Shown here piece after piece: positions 1 through 7,999 of a stretch of 64,000 bases of DNA (the first letter of the stretch is position 1; each line of letters starts with the position of its first letter). The notes beneath the pieces are model-generated. The model was given only the letters and a program-made list of their open reading frames with translations, was not told the origin of the DNA and searched no databases. The stretch is from Mucilaginibacter ginsenosidivorax (GTDB lineage: Bacteria; Bacteroidota; Bacteroidia; Sphingobacteriales; Sphingobacteriaceae), in assembly GCF_007971525.1 (NCBI RefSeq), contig NZ_CP042437.1, positions 7,564,001-7,628,000 on the forward strand. The letters run 5' to 3'. The position numbers were made by a program, and so were the translations under genes.

Positions 1-1289
1 ACGATGATGATGACCCTGAAGATGAAACAGGCGCCCGTAAAACATTTACCAAAGTAGTACAAACAGGGCAAAAAATTGATATCCCAAGTTATCGTTATGA
101 TACCCGCGACCCGGAAACCGGGGATTACCGGGTGAGGTATTGGTCATGTAGCAATGTGCCTTTTAATGGCCCCGATGGTAAGGTTGCTTATATTTTAAAT
201 ACCATTGCCGAAATAACCGGCGAAGTAAACGCTAAAGAAGCTGCGATAGAAAGCGAAAACCGGTTGCGCCTTGCAGCCGAAGCCACGGGCTTTGCAACTT
301 TTGATTGGGATTTTAAAGACGAAATAAGATTATGTTCGCCTCAGTTAGCCGAGTTACTTGGCCATCCGGCAAGCAGCAGGCTATCATCAATAGAAGCATT
401 TCAAAAGCAGGTGCTGCCCGAAGATGCGCGGGTAATAACTAACGCCCTAAATGAGGCTGTAAAAACCGGCATTTATGCGTATGACGTAAGAGTAGTTTGG
501 CCCGATGGAAGCATCCACTGGTTAAGCATCAAAGGCAAATTAGTTACCGCAGAGCGGCAAAAACCGGTCAGAATGCTGGGTACAGTTATTGATATAAGTG
601 AAGTAAAGCGAGATGAGATAAGAAAAAATGATTTTATAGCCATGGCCAGTCATGAGTTAAAAACACCATTGACTTCCATTAAATCATATATCCAGGTACT
701 TGCAAAAAAATTAGCTGCAAATAATGATGCTTTTGTTGATAATGCTTTAAGTAAAGCCAATAACCAGGTTAATAAAATGACCGATCTGATTCATGGTTTT
801 CTTGATCTTTCGAAGCTGGAATCGGGCAAACTGCAGCTTAAACCCGAATTGTTTGATATGAACAGGCTTTTAGGCGATTGCATAGCCGAGTTGCTGCTGT
901 CAACGTACAGCCATACAATAATTTTCGATAATTCACATATCGTAAACGTTACCGGGGATAAAGAAAAACTGGGCCAGGTTGTTGGCAATTTTTTGAGCAA
1001 TGCTGTAAAATACTCGGCCAAGGGCACCAGGATTACAGTTAATAGTACCATTACCGATGGGTTGGTGACTGTAGCAGTTACTGATCAGGGCGTGGGCATT
1101 AAACTAAAAGATCATAAGAAGGTATTTCATCGTTTTTACCGGGTAGATAGTGAAAAAATAAAAAATGTCTCGGGCTTCGGCATAGGGCTTTACCTGTCGG
1201 CCGAGATTGTGCAAAGCCATAAGGGTAAAATTTGGGTTGAAAGTACCGAAGGGGCGGGTTCGACCTTTTATTTTAGTATCCCACTTTAA
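1..1289 (+). CDS. PAS-domain sensor histidine kinase (5' end outside window)
   Basis: A cytoplasmic-type sensor kinase that would autophosphorylate a histidine and pass the phosphate to an unseen response regulator. The frame is open from base 3, so the GTG at 132 is an internal codon and the true start lies upstream of the window. In order one sees the end of a PAS/PAC unit, a complete PAS domain (about bases 260-600, ending VIDISEVKRDE), a HisKA domain with the phospho-acceptor in SHELKTPLTS (His codon 651-653), then a HATPase domain with N box GNFLSNAVKYS, G1 TDQGVGI and G2 SGFGIGLYLS. No receiver domain follows. The stop overlaps the stop codon of the convergent gene. The family is certain; the stimulus is unknown. 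Confidence 0.93.
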   Translation, partial: DDDDPEDETGARKTFTKVVQTGQKIDIPSYRYDTRDPETGDYRVRYWSCSNVPFNGPDGKVAYILNTIAEITGEVNAKEAAIESENRLRLAAEATGFATFDWDFKDEIRLCSPQLAELLGHPASSRLSSIEAFQKQVLPEDARVITNALNEAVKTGIYAYDVRVVWPDGSIHWLSIKGKLVTAERQKPVRMLGTVIDISEVKRDEIRKNDFIAMASHELKTPLTSIKSYIQVLAKKLAANNDAFVDNALSKANNQVNKMTDLIHGFLDLSKLESGKLQLKPELFDMNRLLGDCIAELLLSTYSHTIIFDNSHIVNVTGDKEKLGQVVGNFLSNAVKYSAKGTRITVNSTITDGLVTVAVTDQGVGIKLKDHKKVFHRFYRVDSEKIKNVSGFGIGLYLSAEIVQSHKGKIWVESTEGAGSTFYFSIPL

Positions 1290-2068
1290 CGACCTGTGCT
1301 TACAGGAGTTAATTTTAACTTTTTATACGACGATAACATAAACTGCACCAGGTCGGTCATATTTAATGGCGGCTGATTAGTGGTCACGCTCAGTTTCTTT
1401 TTATCGTTTTCAAAATCAATCTCAAAATAATAGTTAGGCGCATCAACTACCTGGTCTTGTTGTTGCCAGCCGTACATTTTTTTGAGTTCGCCATGCTTAA
1501 TCCAATAATTCAAGGTATCAAGCTGAGTCCTGGATAATTTTCCGGTAAACTCTCCTTTATAAGGATCGGCATAATCCCCTCCTCTTAAATGATAATCGCC
1601 ATTTGCCGAAATTGTGATTTCAAGCTGCGGACAATCTCCATGACAGGTTGACGATAAAAAGCGGATTGCCGAGAGTTTAACATCCTTATCATAACTGTTT
1701 TTAAAATTGGTAAATTCATAAGTGCCCGGGCCAGCCAGCTTAACAGCGTTGGAGTCGATAGCTTTGATATAAAGCCGGCTTTGGGTTAGGTTCCTTATCA
1801 GGAATTTAAAATTGGTTTTATGTTTAACCCTAAAGTTATCCGCGCTTGACGTATAAATGTCAGTCATGATCAAGGTATCTTTTACAATGGCATAATGACT
1901 TTTGAATTTATCGTTTCCAACAAAATTAAAGTTAACGCGGCCTTTTTGAAAATAGAGATGCCCCAGGTCTTTATTAATCCAACGGATAGAATCCAGCTGT
2001 ACTTTTTGAGCGTGCAATCCGCCAAAAACAATAACAAATGCAAATAACAAAAAGCCGCGTTTTACCAT
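1286..2068 (-). CDS. Secreted DUF6438-domain protein
   Basis: An exported protein of unknown function. It begins with a signal peptide (MVKRGFLLFAFVIVFGGLHA, then Q). The C-terminal half (about residues 130-235) matches what I remember of DUF6438: a start like AIRFLSSTCHGDCPQLEI with paired cysteines in a C-x3-C arrangement, a GDYHLRGG strand and a YYFEIDF strand. It lies 28 bases downstream of the HAD hydrolase on the same strand, so the two may be co-transcribed. Its stop codon overlaps that of the convergent histidine kinase by three bases. The DUF6438 assignment is from recall of the motif, not a search. Confidence 0.75.
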   Translation of the reverse strand: MVKRGFLLFAFVIVFGGLHAQKVQLDSIRWINKDLGHLYFQKGRVNFNFVGNDKFKSHYAIVKDTLIMTDIYTSSADNFRVKHKTNFKFLIRNLTQSRLYIKAIDSNAVKLAGPGTYEFTNFKNSYDKDVKLSAIRFLSSTCHGDCPQLEITISANGDYHLRGGDYADPYKGEFTGKLSRTQLDTLNYWIKHGELKKMYGWQQQDQVVDAPNYYFEIDFENDKKKLSVTTNQPPLNMTDLVQFMLSSYKKLKLTPVSTGR

Positions 2069-2096
2069 TTAATATACTTATGAAATGCAGATTTAT

Positions 2097-2729
2097 TTAC
2101 AAACCCATATAATAGGATGTTAACGAAGGAAAATCATTAAACTTATGTTCATAGTCGTTAGTTTTTCCAAATCCGTAGCTCACAAATATAAAAGGTATAC
2201 CGGCCATGCGTGTCTGCTCCGCGTCACCTTGTGTATCGCCCACATATACCGGTGCTTTAAGCCCATGTTTTTCAATCAGCAAATGCATATTATAGTGTTT
2301 GGGCATGTTGTTTTCGCCGTAGGCTATATAATCGGTAACATAATCGCCAATGTTTGCCCATGATATAAAAAGCGGGATAATGCCGACAGCACAGTTACTC
2401 AGCACAAAAATTTTATATTTTGTTGCCAATAATTTTAACCCATCTATAACGCCTTCGTACATATTGCCGCCACTTTGTGGTAATATCTGCCTCCTGGTTT
2501 CGTTTACATCCATGTATATTCCCTGCGCTATATTATCTTCAAAATCAGGCAGTATGGCCTTGGTTAGCTTACTTCCCTCCATTCCAATAAGGCCCAGCAG
2601 TTCGGTACGGTTTATTACTCTATCTATAGCAAGTTTTTCAAAGGTTAAATTCCATGATGTAGTATAAGTATCAACGGCATCCCAAAGGGTTCCGTCCATA
2701 TCAAAAATGAGGCTATCAGGCTTCTGCAT
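2097..2729 (-). CDS. HAD-superfamily hydrolase (phosphoglycolate phosphatase-like)
   Basis: A soluble haloacid-dehalogenase-fold phosphatase that probably dephosphorylates a small phosphometabolite. Motif I is FDMDGTLWDA (nucleophile Asp near residue 10 and acid/base Asp two residues later), motif II is FVLSNCAVG, and motif IV is VGDTQGDAEQTRMAG with the Mg-binding acidic residues. The helical insertion between motifs I and II marks the subfamily I cap found in Gph-like enzymes. Length (210 aa) is normal. The substrate cannot be read from sequence. It starts ATG at 2729 and is followed closely by the DUF6438 gene. Confidence 0.85.
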   Translation of the reverse strand: MQKPDSLIFDMDGTLWDAVDTYTTSWNLTFEKLAIDRVINRTELLGLIGMEGSKLTKAILPDFEDNIAQGIYMDVNETRRQILPQSGGNMYEGVIDGLKLLATKYKIFVLSNCAVGIIPLFISWANIGDYVTDYIAYGENNMPKHYNMHLLIEKHGLKAPVYVGDTQGDAEQTRMAGIPFIFVSYGFGKTNDYEHKFNDFPSLTSYYMGL

Positions 2730-2832
2730 ATATAGTTTTCAAGGGTTTTTGCTAAGATGTAAAATTAAGCTTAGGTATGAAAACGAAGTTCATACTTTCT
2801 TCATTATTAATCCCCACTTTTGAAATGTGATA

Positions 2833-2906
2833 AGGTGAATGTGGGCCAGCTTAGCAGGAGGTTGGTTCCATAGAGGTCTCCGCCGTAATACGCGGGGACT
2901 TTTTTA
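2833..2906 (+). ncRNA. Candidate small RNA ending in an intrinsic terminator
   Basis: The plus strand between two minus-strand genes carries a strong terminator at 2876-2905 with no plus-strand gene in front of it. About 50 bases upstream is CACTTTTG (2812-2819), one base off the Bacteroidota -7 box TAnnTTTG. A transcript starting near 2830 would be about 75 nt with no worthwhile ORF. I see no match to SRP RNA, 6S, tmRNA or RNase P. The alternative is an antisense terminator or a repeat remnant. Confidence 0.35.
2876..2905 (+). terminator. Intrinsic terminator, plus orientation
   Basis: GTCTCCGC pairs with GCGGGGAC (eight pairs, one G-U) around an eight-base loop, followed by TTTTTT. The T-run lies only on the plus strand, so it does not serve the minus-strand gene at 2938-3600. 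Confidence 0.6.
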
Positions 2907-2937
2907 TTTTATACCAAATCTGCTCCGTGAAAACACA

Positions 2938-3600
2938 TTAATCGATAGTTATACTATCACCTACCCTATAAATTTCATGAAATTTGATGCTATGTTTATC
3001 AAAATGCTTTACATAAGCGCCATAGCGTTGCTTTATAAAAAATTCTTTAGCATAGCCATCATGAACCGGCAATATTTGTTTTGGCTGTAGTTTGTCGGCA
3101 AAACCCGAAATTCTAACCTCGTTGGCAAAAGGCGCCATGGTTACCATAAGCAACAACTCAATTCCTTTATATTCCAAAAGCTTATCTTCCATGGAGTCAA
3201 CAGGGTGCAGTACTTTGTCGTTGATGATAAAGCCGGTCATCTGTGGCAAGGGATTGTCCATAATTAGCTCATGGGTAACGGGGATAGCTTTCAATATAAA
3301 AGGGCCGAAATTTTGTGTGCCTTCTTCAAACAGGGTGTAAACTATACCGGCTTTATCCAGCTCGTGCCCTACCTGGCTGTTGGTTATCACTATGGCGCCG
3401 CGCAAATCCAGTATACTCTTCAAAATTTCCAGGTCGTAATGATCGGGATGGATATGCGTTATCACAATGGCTTTTACATCCGCAAACATTTGTGCGGTAA
3501 CCTCGCCCTCGGCAAAAGAGAATTTACCAGGATCAAATAATAACTTATAATCGTCCAATTCAAATACAAGGCAGGAATGGAGGTATTTAGTGATTTTCAT
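2938..3600 (-). CDS. MBL-fold metal-dependent hydrolase
   Basis: A soluble metallo-beta-lactamase-fold hydrolase of the UlaG/UPF0173-like branch. The zinc-binding signature is clear: VITHIHPDHYD (near residue 50), a downstream VTHE histidine and the late LPVHDGYA histidine near residue 180. N-terminal MKITKYLHSCLVFEL and LLFDPG are typical of this subgroup, which acts on small metabolites such as lactones or phosphoesters. At 220 aa it is a complete single-domain member. It stands alone, with no conserved partner beside it. The substrate is unknown. Confidence 0.85.
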   Translation of the reverse strand: MKITKYLHSCLVFELDDYKLLFDPGKFSFAEGEVTAQMFADVKAIVITHIHPDHYDLEILKSILDLRGAIVITNSQVGHELDKAGIVYTLFEEGTQNFGPFILKAIPVTHELIMDNPLPQMTGFIINDKVLHPVDSMEDKLLEYKGIELLLMVTMAPFANEVRISGFADKLQPKQILPVHDGYAKEFFIKQRYGAYVKHFDKHSIKFHEIYRVGDSITID

Positions 3601-3769
3601 AACACGATGTAATAATTAACACGATTTGCAGGATTAGCTTTAACATAGTATACACCCAACAGGCACAATAAGTTTAATAATTTTTACACAAGTAAAAGCA
3701 CCAAACATGCCTTAAAATCCTGTTAATCCTGTAAACTCATCAAATGGTGTTCAAATCCCAAAATCTTGT

Positions 3770-5113
3770 TTATAGTAACTCCGTCGCCAAATTCGCCAAT
3801 TCACTCCGTTCCCCTTTTTGCAAGGTGATGTGGGCGTACAGCGGGTGGCCTTTTGCTTTATCAATCAGGTACGATAAGCCATTACTCTCGGCATCAAGAT
3901 AAGGTGTATCAATCTGGTAAATATCGCCTGTAAAAACAAACTTGCTGTTTTCGCCTGCGCGGGATATGATGGTTTTTACCTCGTGCGGGGTAAGGTTTTG
4001 CGCTTCGTCGACAATAAAGAAGATTTTACTTAGCGTACGGCCGCGGATAAAAGCCAGCGGGGCTATGGATATTTTATCGTTGCTTACCAGCTCATCAATT
4101 TTAGCCTGCATTTTATCGTCATCGGCAAACTGATCTTTAATAAATTTTAGATTATCCCAAATGGGGGCCATATAAGGGTCAATCTTTGATTTGATATCTC
4201 CCGGTAAAAAACCAATATCTTTATTACTTAATGGTACTATAGGGCGGGTAACAAAAATCTGGCGGTAATATTTGCGCTGCTCCAGTGCACTGGCCAGTGC
4301 CAGCAGGGTTTTACCTGTGCCGGCATTACCCTGTATAGTTACCAGTTTAATATCCGGATGCAGTAAAGCATGTATAGCAAAAGCCTGCTCGATGTTTCGG
4401 GGCGATATATTGAATACAGGCTGTTCGGTAACTTTTTCCAGCTGCCGGGTCTGGGCGTTATAAAAACCAGATACATCGCTTTTTTTGCCTTTTAGTATAT
4501 AAAAGTGATTGTTGGTATACTGTGGTACGTTTAGGCTTTCGGCAGGCAGGTTTTCCTGCTTATTGAACTGGGAGATTAGCTTTTCGGTAACCTTATCTAC
4601 ATCCGTTTTGCCGGTGTATAGCTCGGCAAGGTTTTTAATTTTACCGGTTTCGTAGTCCTCGGCATGTAAGTTAAGTGATTTTGCTTTAAGCCTGAGGCAG
4701 ATATCTTTTGATACCAAAACCACTTTTTTAGTGGGGTATTCTTCCTGCAGACCCAGTGCAACGTTTAATATGCGATGGTCTATCTTGTCCGATCCAAAAA
4801 CTTCTTCGGCGTTGTTGGCCGTGGTTTTTATATCCATGGCTACTTTAAAACTGCCTTTACTTTTCCCGTTCAGCGGAACCCAATCGTTCACCAGGTTGTT
4901 TTTTGAAAGGTCATCCATCAGGCGGATAAAGCTCCGGGCCTCAAAATTCCGGGTATCGTTGCCGTTTTTTTTATTGTCCAGCTCTTCCAATACCTGTATG
5001 GGTATGGCTACATCATGCTCCTGGAAATTTTGAAAGGCGTTGTGATCATACAGGATCACGGAGGTATCTAAAACGAATATCTTCTTCTGGTTACGCTGGC
5101 CGTCCTTATTCAT
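3770..5113 (-). CDS. PhoH family ATPase with N-terminal PIN domain
   Basis: A predicted RNA-acting protein joining a PIN nuclease domain to a PhoH ATPase, the PhoH2/YlaK arrangement. The PIN domain (about residues 10-150) opens KIFVLDTSVILYDHNAF and contains the acidic VLEELD site. The PhoH domain (about 240-447) has Walker A GNAGTGKTLLALA and Walker B FFIVDEAQNLTPHE, and ends with the FTGDIYQIDTPYLD segment. The family is linked to phosphate starvation and RNA metabolism; PIN-PhoH proteins have been reported to unwind and cut RNA. Its length is standard. It lies directly downstream, on the same strand, of the candidate structured RNA at 5170-5534, which may be its leader or an independent gene. 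Confidence 0.92.
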   Translation of the reverse strand: MNKDGQRNQKKIFVLDTSVILYDHNAFQNFQEHDVAIPIQVLEELDNKKNGNDTRNFEARSFIRLMDDLSKNNLVNDWVPLNGKSKGSFKVAMDIKTTANNAEEVFGSDKIDHRILNVALGLQEEYPTKKVVLVSKDICLRLKAKSLNLHAEDYETGKIKNLAELYTGKTDVDKVTEKLISQFNKQENLPAESLNVPQYTNNHFYILKGKKSDVSGFYNAQTRQLEKVTEQPVFNISPRNIEQAFAIHALLHPDIKLVTIQGNAGTGKTLLALASALEQRKYYRQIFVTRPIVPLSNKDIGFLPGDIKSKIDPYMAPIWDNLKFIKDQFADDDKMQAKIDELVSNDKISIAPLAFIRGRTLSKIFFIVDEAQNLTPHEVKTIISRAGENSKFVFTGDIYQIDTPYLDAESNGLSYLIDKAKGHPLYAHITLQKGERSELANLATELL

Positions 5114-5169
5114 ATCCTACTAAATTAGGTTTTTTAACCTTTGTTCAAAATGAAAAACATTCTGAAAAC

Positions 5170-5534
5170 AAAAAAACCTTATAAAAGCGAAAACGGGAGC
5201 CTCCTCTTGCGATTTGAACTCCCGTTTCCAAACCCCTGTTCAACCGTAGTTTCCCAGTGGCATCAAGTTTTGTGTATCTTTAACCGATATGCCTTTGTCT
5301 GTCGTTCTCGCGAACTACCGACTACCGCGATATCCCCCAGTTCTGTTTTGGCTCTCCGTAAAGCTCCGCATCGTTCCTGGTACCTCCTTTAATCACAATC
5401 TTTTTTCAAAGACTTTCGTAATTTTCATTTTTTCATGTGACTCAGTGAACTTCTTTTGATCTTTAGCTCCTCCGAAGATTCGCCCGATTCAATTTCTGTT
5501 TTCCTGAAAGGTTGTCAAAGTACGTCGTTCTTGA
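5170..5534 (-). ncRNA. Candidate structured non-coding RNA upstream of phoH
   Basis: This stretch is GC-balanced and lies in very AT-rich flanks, with no long sense ORF. Read on the minus strand it has two hairpins closed by GNRA tetraloops: a seven-pair stem with loop GAAA (plus coordinates 5397-5414) and GTTC-GCGA-GAAC (5304-5315), the latter inside a wider GTC/GAC stem. It begins about seven bases after a strong promoter and ends at a nine-pair hairpin with a U-rich tail. It contains AAAGGAGG ahead of an ATG that opens only an 18-codon frame. I do not recognise tmRNA, RNase P, 6S or SRP motifs. It could be an independent RNA or a long phoH leader with an attenuator. Boundaries are estimates. 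Confidence 0.55.
5181..5227 (-). terminator. Terminal hairpin of the candidate RNA
   Basis: On the minus strand AAACGGGAG pairs with CTCCCGTTT (nine pairs, 19-base loop), followed by TCGCTTTTAT. The U-tract is broken, so termination may be partial and allow read-through into phoH 70 bases on. Confidence 0.5.
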
Positions 5535-5540
5535 TGATTA

Positions 5541-5571
5541 CAATATAGGGACTAAAAGGCACCTTTGTCAA
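5541..5571 (-). promoter_or_regulatory. Strong promoter for the candidate RNA
   Basis: On the minus strand TTGACA (5571-5566) is followed after 18 bases by TATATTG (5547-5541). This is a near-consensus two-box promoter, stronger than those ahead of most protein genes here and reminiscent of stable-RNA promoters. The predicted start is near 5534. The rest of the gap (5572-5767) is AT-rich with nothing recognisable. Confidence 0.55.
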
Positions 5572-5767
5572 GTAAAAAATAAATTTGTTATATACATGTT
5601 ATTAACAATTCATGTTAATAATAAATAAATTACAAATTACTCATTATTAATACTTTAAGTAGTTAAATCTACTTTAAACTTCAGGTTATCAACATAAAAC
5701 TTATTAACAAAAACAGCCCAAAAAGTCACTTTGCCGCATTTGTAAAAAGCGTAAAATCATTAAAACG

Positions 5768-6526
5768 TTAAATTTTTTCTGTTAAATGCCGCCAATATCT
5801 TTTCGGAATGTGTCTTAAATGAAGTTTTGTATTTTTCCTGGCTACAATATTTACATTGGTAAAATAGCTTTTCCAAAGTTGCTGATAAACCTGCTCATCA
5901 TCAGTAAAGATATTCTCTACCTCCGAAGATTTATTAACTTCCGAAAAATCAAGGGTGATATACTGCGTATCATGAAGATCATAATGAATACCGTACCGGC
6001 GCTTAATATCGTAAATAATCCATTTTTGGTCGGTATATCGGTTTTTAAAATGCCTGATAAGTAAGGGAAGTACATTAAAATCCGGTTCCACGGCAGCATA
6101 ATAAATTCCGTCCTTCAGTTTTCGGAAACGGATAAAGGCTTCCATCCTATGCTTTTCCCGTCTCACCATCTTCAAAATCTCCGATAAGCGCATCACGTAT
6201 TTATTGCCATAATCCTCTTCAATGTTTACATCAGTATCAAAAACATACCGGATAAACCCAACAATGGCGTTCTCTTCATTGTCCATTTCGGCCATATGGG
6301 CAATGTACAGGCGTTGAATACCGGCGGCCGAGAGTTTTTTTCTCAGCCCTTTCAGCACCCTGGTGGCGCGGCGTTCATCTGTTATTACCTGTAACACTTC
6401 TTCAAACATAGCACTGCTGCGCCACTCCCCCTTTATCAGCTTTACGTGAAACAGTTTGCGGTCGTATATCTCAAATACGGCAGTAAGCAAACCTTCAAAT
6501 GTTCCATCGTAAACAAGTGTATACAT
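5768..6526 (-). CDS. TIGR03915-family DNA-metabolism protein (DUF4130)
   Basis: A poorly characterised protein that is the usual partner of the radical SAM protein encoded just upstream. It opens MYTLVYDGTFEGLLTAVFEI, the hallmark of the SAM/DUF4130 family, and has the HIPKRYWRHLTE ending typical of that domain. I place the start at the ATG at 6526, two bases after the upstream stop (6531-6529); a TTG at 6532 would overlap that stop and add only two residues. The 252-aa length is typical. Known only by co-occurrence, it is assigned to DNA modification or repair; the reaction is unknown. Confidence 0.85.
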   Translation of the reverse strand: MYTLVYDGTFEGLLTAVFEIYDRKLFHVKLIKGEWRSSAMFEEVLQVITDERRATRVLKGLRKKLSAAGIQRLYIAHMAEMDNEENAIVGFIRYVFDTDVNIEEDYGNKYVMRLSEILKMVRREKHRMEAFIRFRKLKDGIYYAAVEPDFNVLPLLIRHFKNRYTDQKWIIYDIKRRYGIHYDLHDTQYITLDFSEVNKSSEVENIFTDDEQVYQQLWKSYFTNVNIVARKNTKLHLRHIPKRYWRHLTEKI

Positions 6527-6528
6527 CG

Positions 6529-7785
6529 TCAAAACAGGTTAAGTTGGGTTTGCGTGTTTTTAATGTATTTGCTTTGCGATTCGGCCAGGATAAATTGTTT
6601 GATGTTGTTACCGGTTAAGTCACGGCGTTCAAACTCATTACTCTTGCAAATAATAAAGTACCTGGCGCGATTAAGGGCTACTCCTATCTTTTTTAATTGT
6701 TCCCAGCTTAATTTAGCAAACTTGCGTGCGCTTACTATTTTTTGTGCCGATAGTAACCCGATACCGGGCACACGTAAAATCATTTGCACATCAGCTTTAT
6801 TAATATCGATAGGGAACGCCTGCATATTACGGATGGCCCAACTTAATTTGGGGTCGATATCCAGGTCGAGCAAGGGATTTTGAGTGTTTACTATTTCATT
6901 CACATGAAAACCATAAAAACGCATCAGCCAATCGGCCTGGTAAAGGCGGTTCTCTCGCACCATGGGCACCGATGTATTCAGGGCGGGTAAACGCTTATCG
7001 GCCAAAACCGGCACATAACCCGAATAATAAACACGTTTCAGGTTGAAATTTTTATAAAAATAACTGGCCGACTGTAACACCTGCTGATCACTTTCGGGAG
7101 TGGCGCCAATAATTACCTGGGTACTTTGGCCGGCGGGCGCAAACAGGGGCGCTTTTTTAAAAAATTTCTTTTCTTCGGTCCGCAGGATGATCTCGTTTTT
7201 CAGGAAATTCATCGGGTTTATCATATCCTGCCGGTTTTTTTCGGGAGCCAACAATTTCAATCCGGCCTCGGTAGGCATTTCCAGGTTTATACTTAACCTA
7301 TCGGCATACAAACCGGCCTCGCGCATCAACTCGTCACTTGCACCGGGGATTGATTTTAGGTGAATGTACCCGTTAAAGTTACCTTCGGTGCGAAGCTTTT
7401 TAGCTACCCTTACCAAACGCTCCATGGTATAATCGGCATCTTTAAAAATACCCGAACTTAAAAACAATCCCTCGATATAATTGCGCCGATAAAAATTAAT
7501 AGTAAGGTCAACAACTTCCTGAACCGTAAATGCGGCCCGTTTGATATCGTTGTTTTTGCGTGACACGCAATACGCGCAGTCAAAAATGCAGTGATTGGTA
7601 AGCAGAATTTTAAGTAACGAAACACATCGCCCATCCTCCGTATAACTATGACAGATACCATTGCTGGCATTGCCGAGGCCTTTATTTTCATTTTTACGCT
7701 TGCTGCCGCTCGAGGCGCATGACACATCATATTTGGCGGCATCGGCCAAAATATTCAACTTCTCTGTTATCCTTTCTGCATTCAT
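6529..7785 (-). CDS. Putative DNA modification/repair radical SAM protein (TIGR03916)
   Basis: A radical S-adenosylmethionine enzyme with a C-terminal DNA-binding motif. The iron-sulfur cluster site is CIFDCAYC (C-x3-C-x2-C) near residue 70, preceded by LLKILLTNH. The middle of the protein is a TIM-barrel-like domain. Near residue 330 comes a helix-hairpin-helix, VPGIGLLSAQKIVSARK, which points to nucleic-acid contact. N-terminal CASSGS and KGLGNASNGICHSY are family features. It is translationally coupled with the DUF4130 partner, whose ATG is two bases after this stop. The family is sure; the substrate lesion or base is unproven. Confidence 0.9.
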   Translation of the reverse strand: MNAERITEKLNILADAAKYDVSCASSGSKRKNENKGLGNASNGICHSYTEDGRCVSLLKILLTNHCIFDCAYCVSRKNNDIKRAAFTVQEVVDLTINFYRRNYIEGLFLSSGIFKDADYTMERLVRVAKKLRTEGNFNGYIHLKSIPGASDELMREAGLYADRLSINLEMPTEAGLKLLAPEKNRQDMINPMNFLKNEIILRTEEKKFFKKAPLFAPAGQSTQVIIGATPESDQQVLQSASYFYKNFNLKRVYYSGYVPVLADKRLPALNTSVPMVRENRLYQADWLMRFYGFHVNEIVNTQNPLLDLDIDPKLSWAIRNMQAFPIDINKADVQMILRVPGIGLLSAQKIVSARKFAKLSWEQLKKIGVALNRARYFIICKSNEFERRDLTGNNIKQFILAESQSKYIKNTQTQLNLF

Positions 7786-7890
7786 ATCAATTCAAAAATA
7801 CTAATAATTTTAGCAATTTTAAATAATTGGGGATTTATTTTCTGAATCCTGGTAAAGCAGCTTATGGAGATTTTACCCGCAATTTTTTTA

Positions 7891-7899
7891 CCCCCCCCC
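7891..7899. repeat. Poly-C tract between divergent genes
   Basis: Nine consecutive C on the plus strand, flanked by TTTTTTTA and AAAAA, in the 214-base gap between the divergent radical SAM gene and ohr. Length change here could alter promoter spacing. No effect is shown. Confidence 0.6.
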
Positions 7900-7999
7900 A
7901 AAAATTTAATAAATCTGCTAAATGCCCGGTCCAGGCTAATCTCAATTTCGACAAACATAACAAGCTGTTCTTGGTTGGTTTTAAAAAGAGTTTTGAATC

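Noticed and set aside
132..134. GTG at 132 as start of the histidine kinase
   Set aside because: The frame is open upstream to the edge and the start would cut a PAS domain.
2145..2667. Plus-strand ORFs opposite the HAD hydrolase
   Set aside because: The minus frame has full HAD motifs; the plus frames have no domain features.
2839..3090. Plus-strand 83-codon ORF over the MBL gene end
   Set aside because: It is mostly an antisense shadow of the MBL hydrolase and starts inside the candidate small RNA.
5330..5390. Short minus-strand frame with AAAGGAGG and ATG (18 codons) inside the candidate RNA
   Set aside because: The frame is only 18 codons and overlaps predicted stems. A leader peptide is possible but I cannot support it as a gene.
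5141..5392. Plus-strand 83-codon ORF between phoH and the DUF4130 gene
   Set aside because: It lies antisense to the candidate structured RNA, has no protein-like composition or ribosome site, and its open frame is explained by the GC-balanced RNA sequence.
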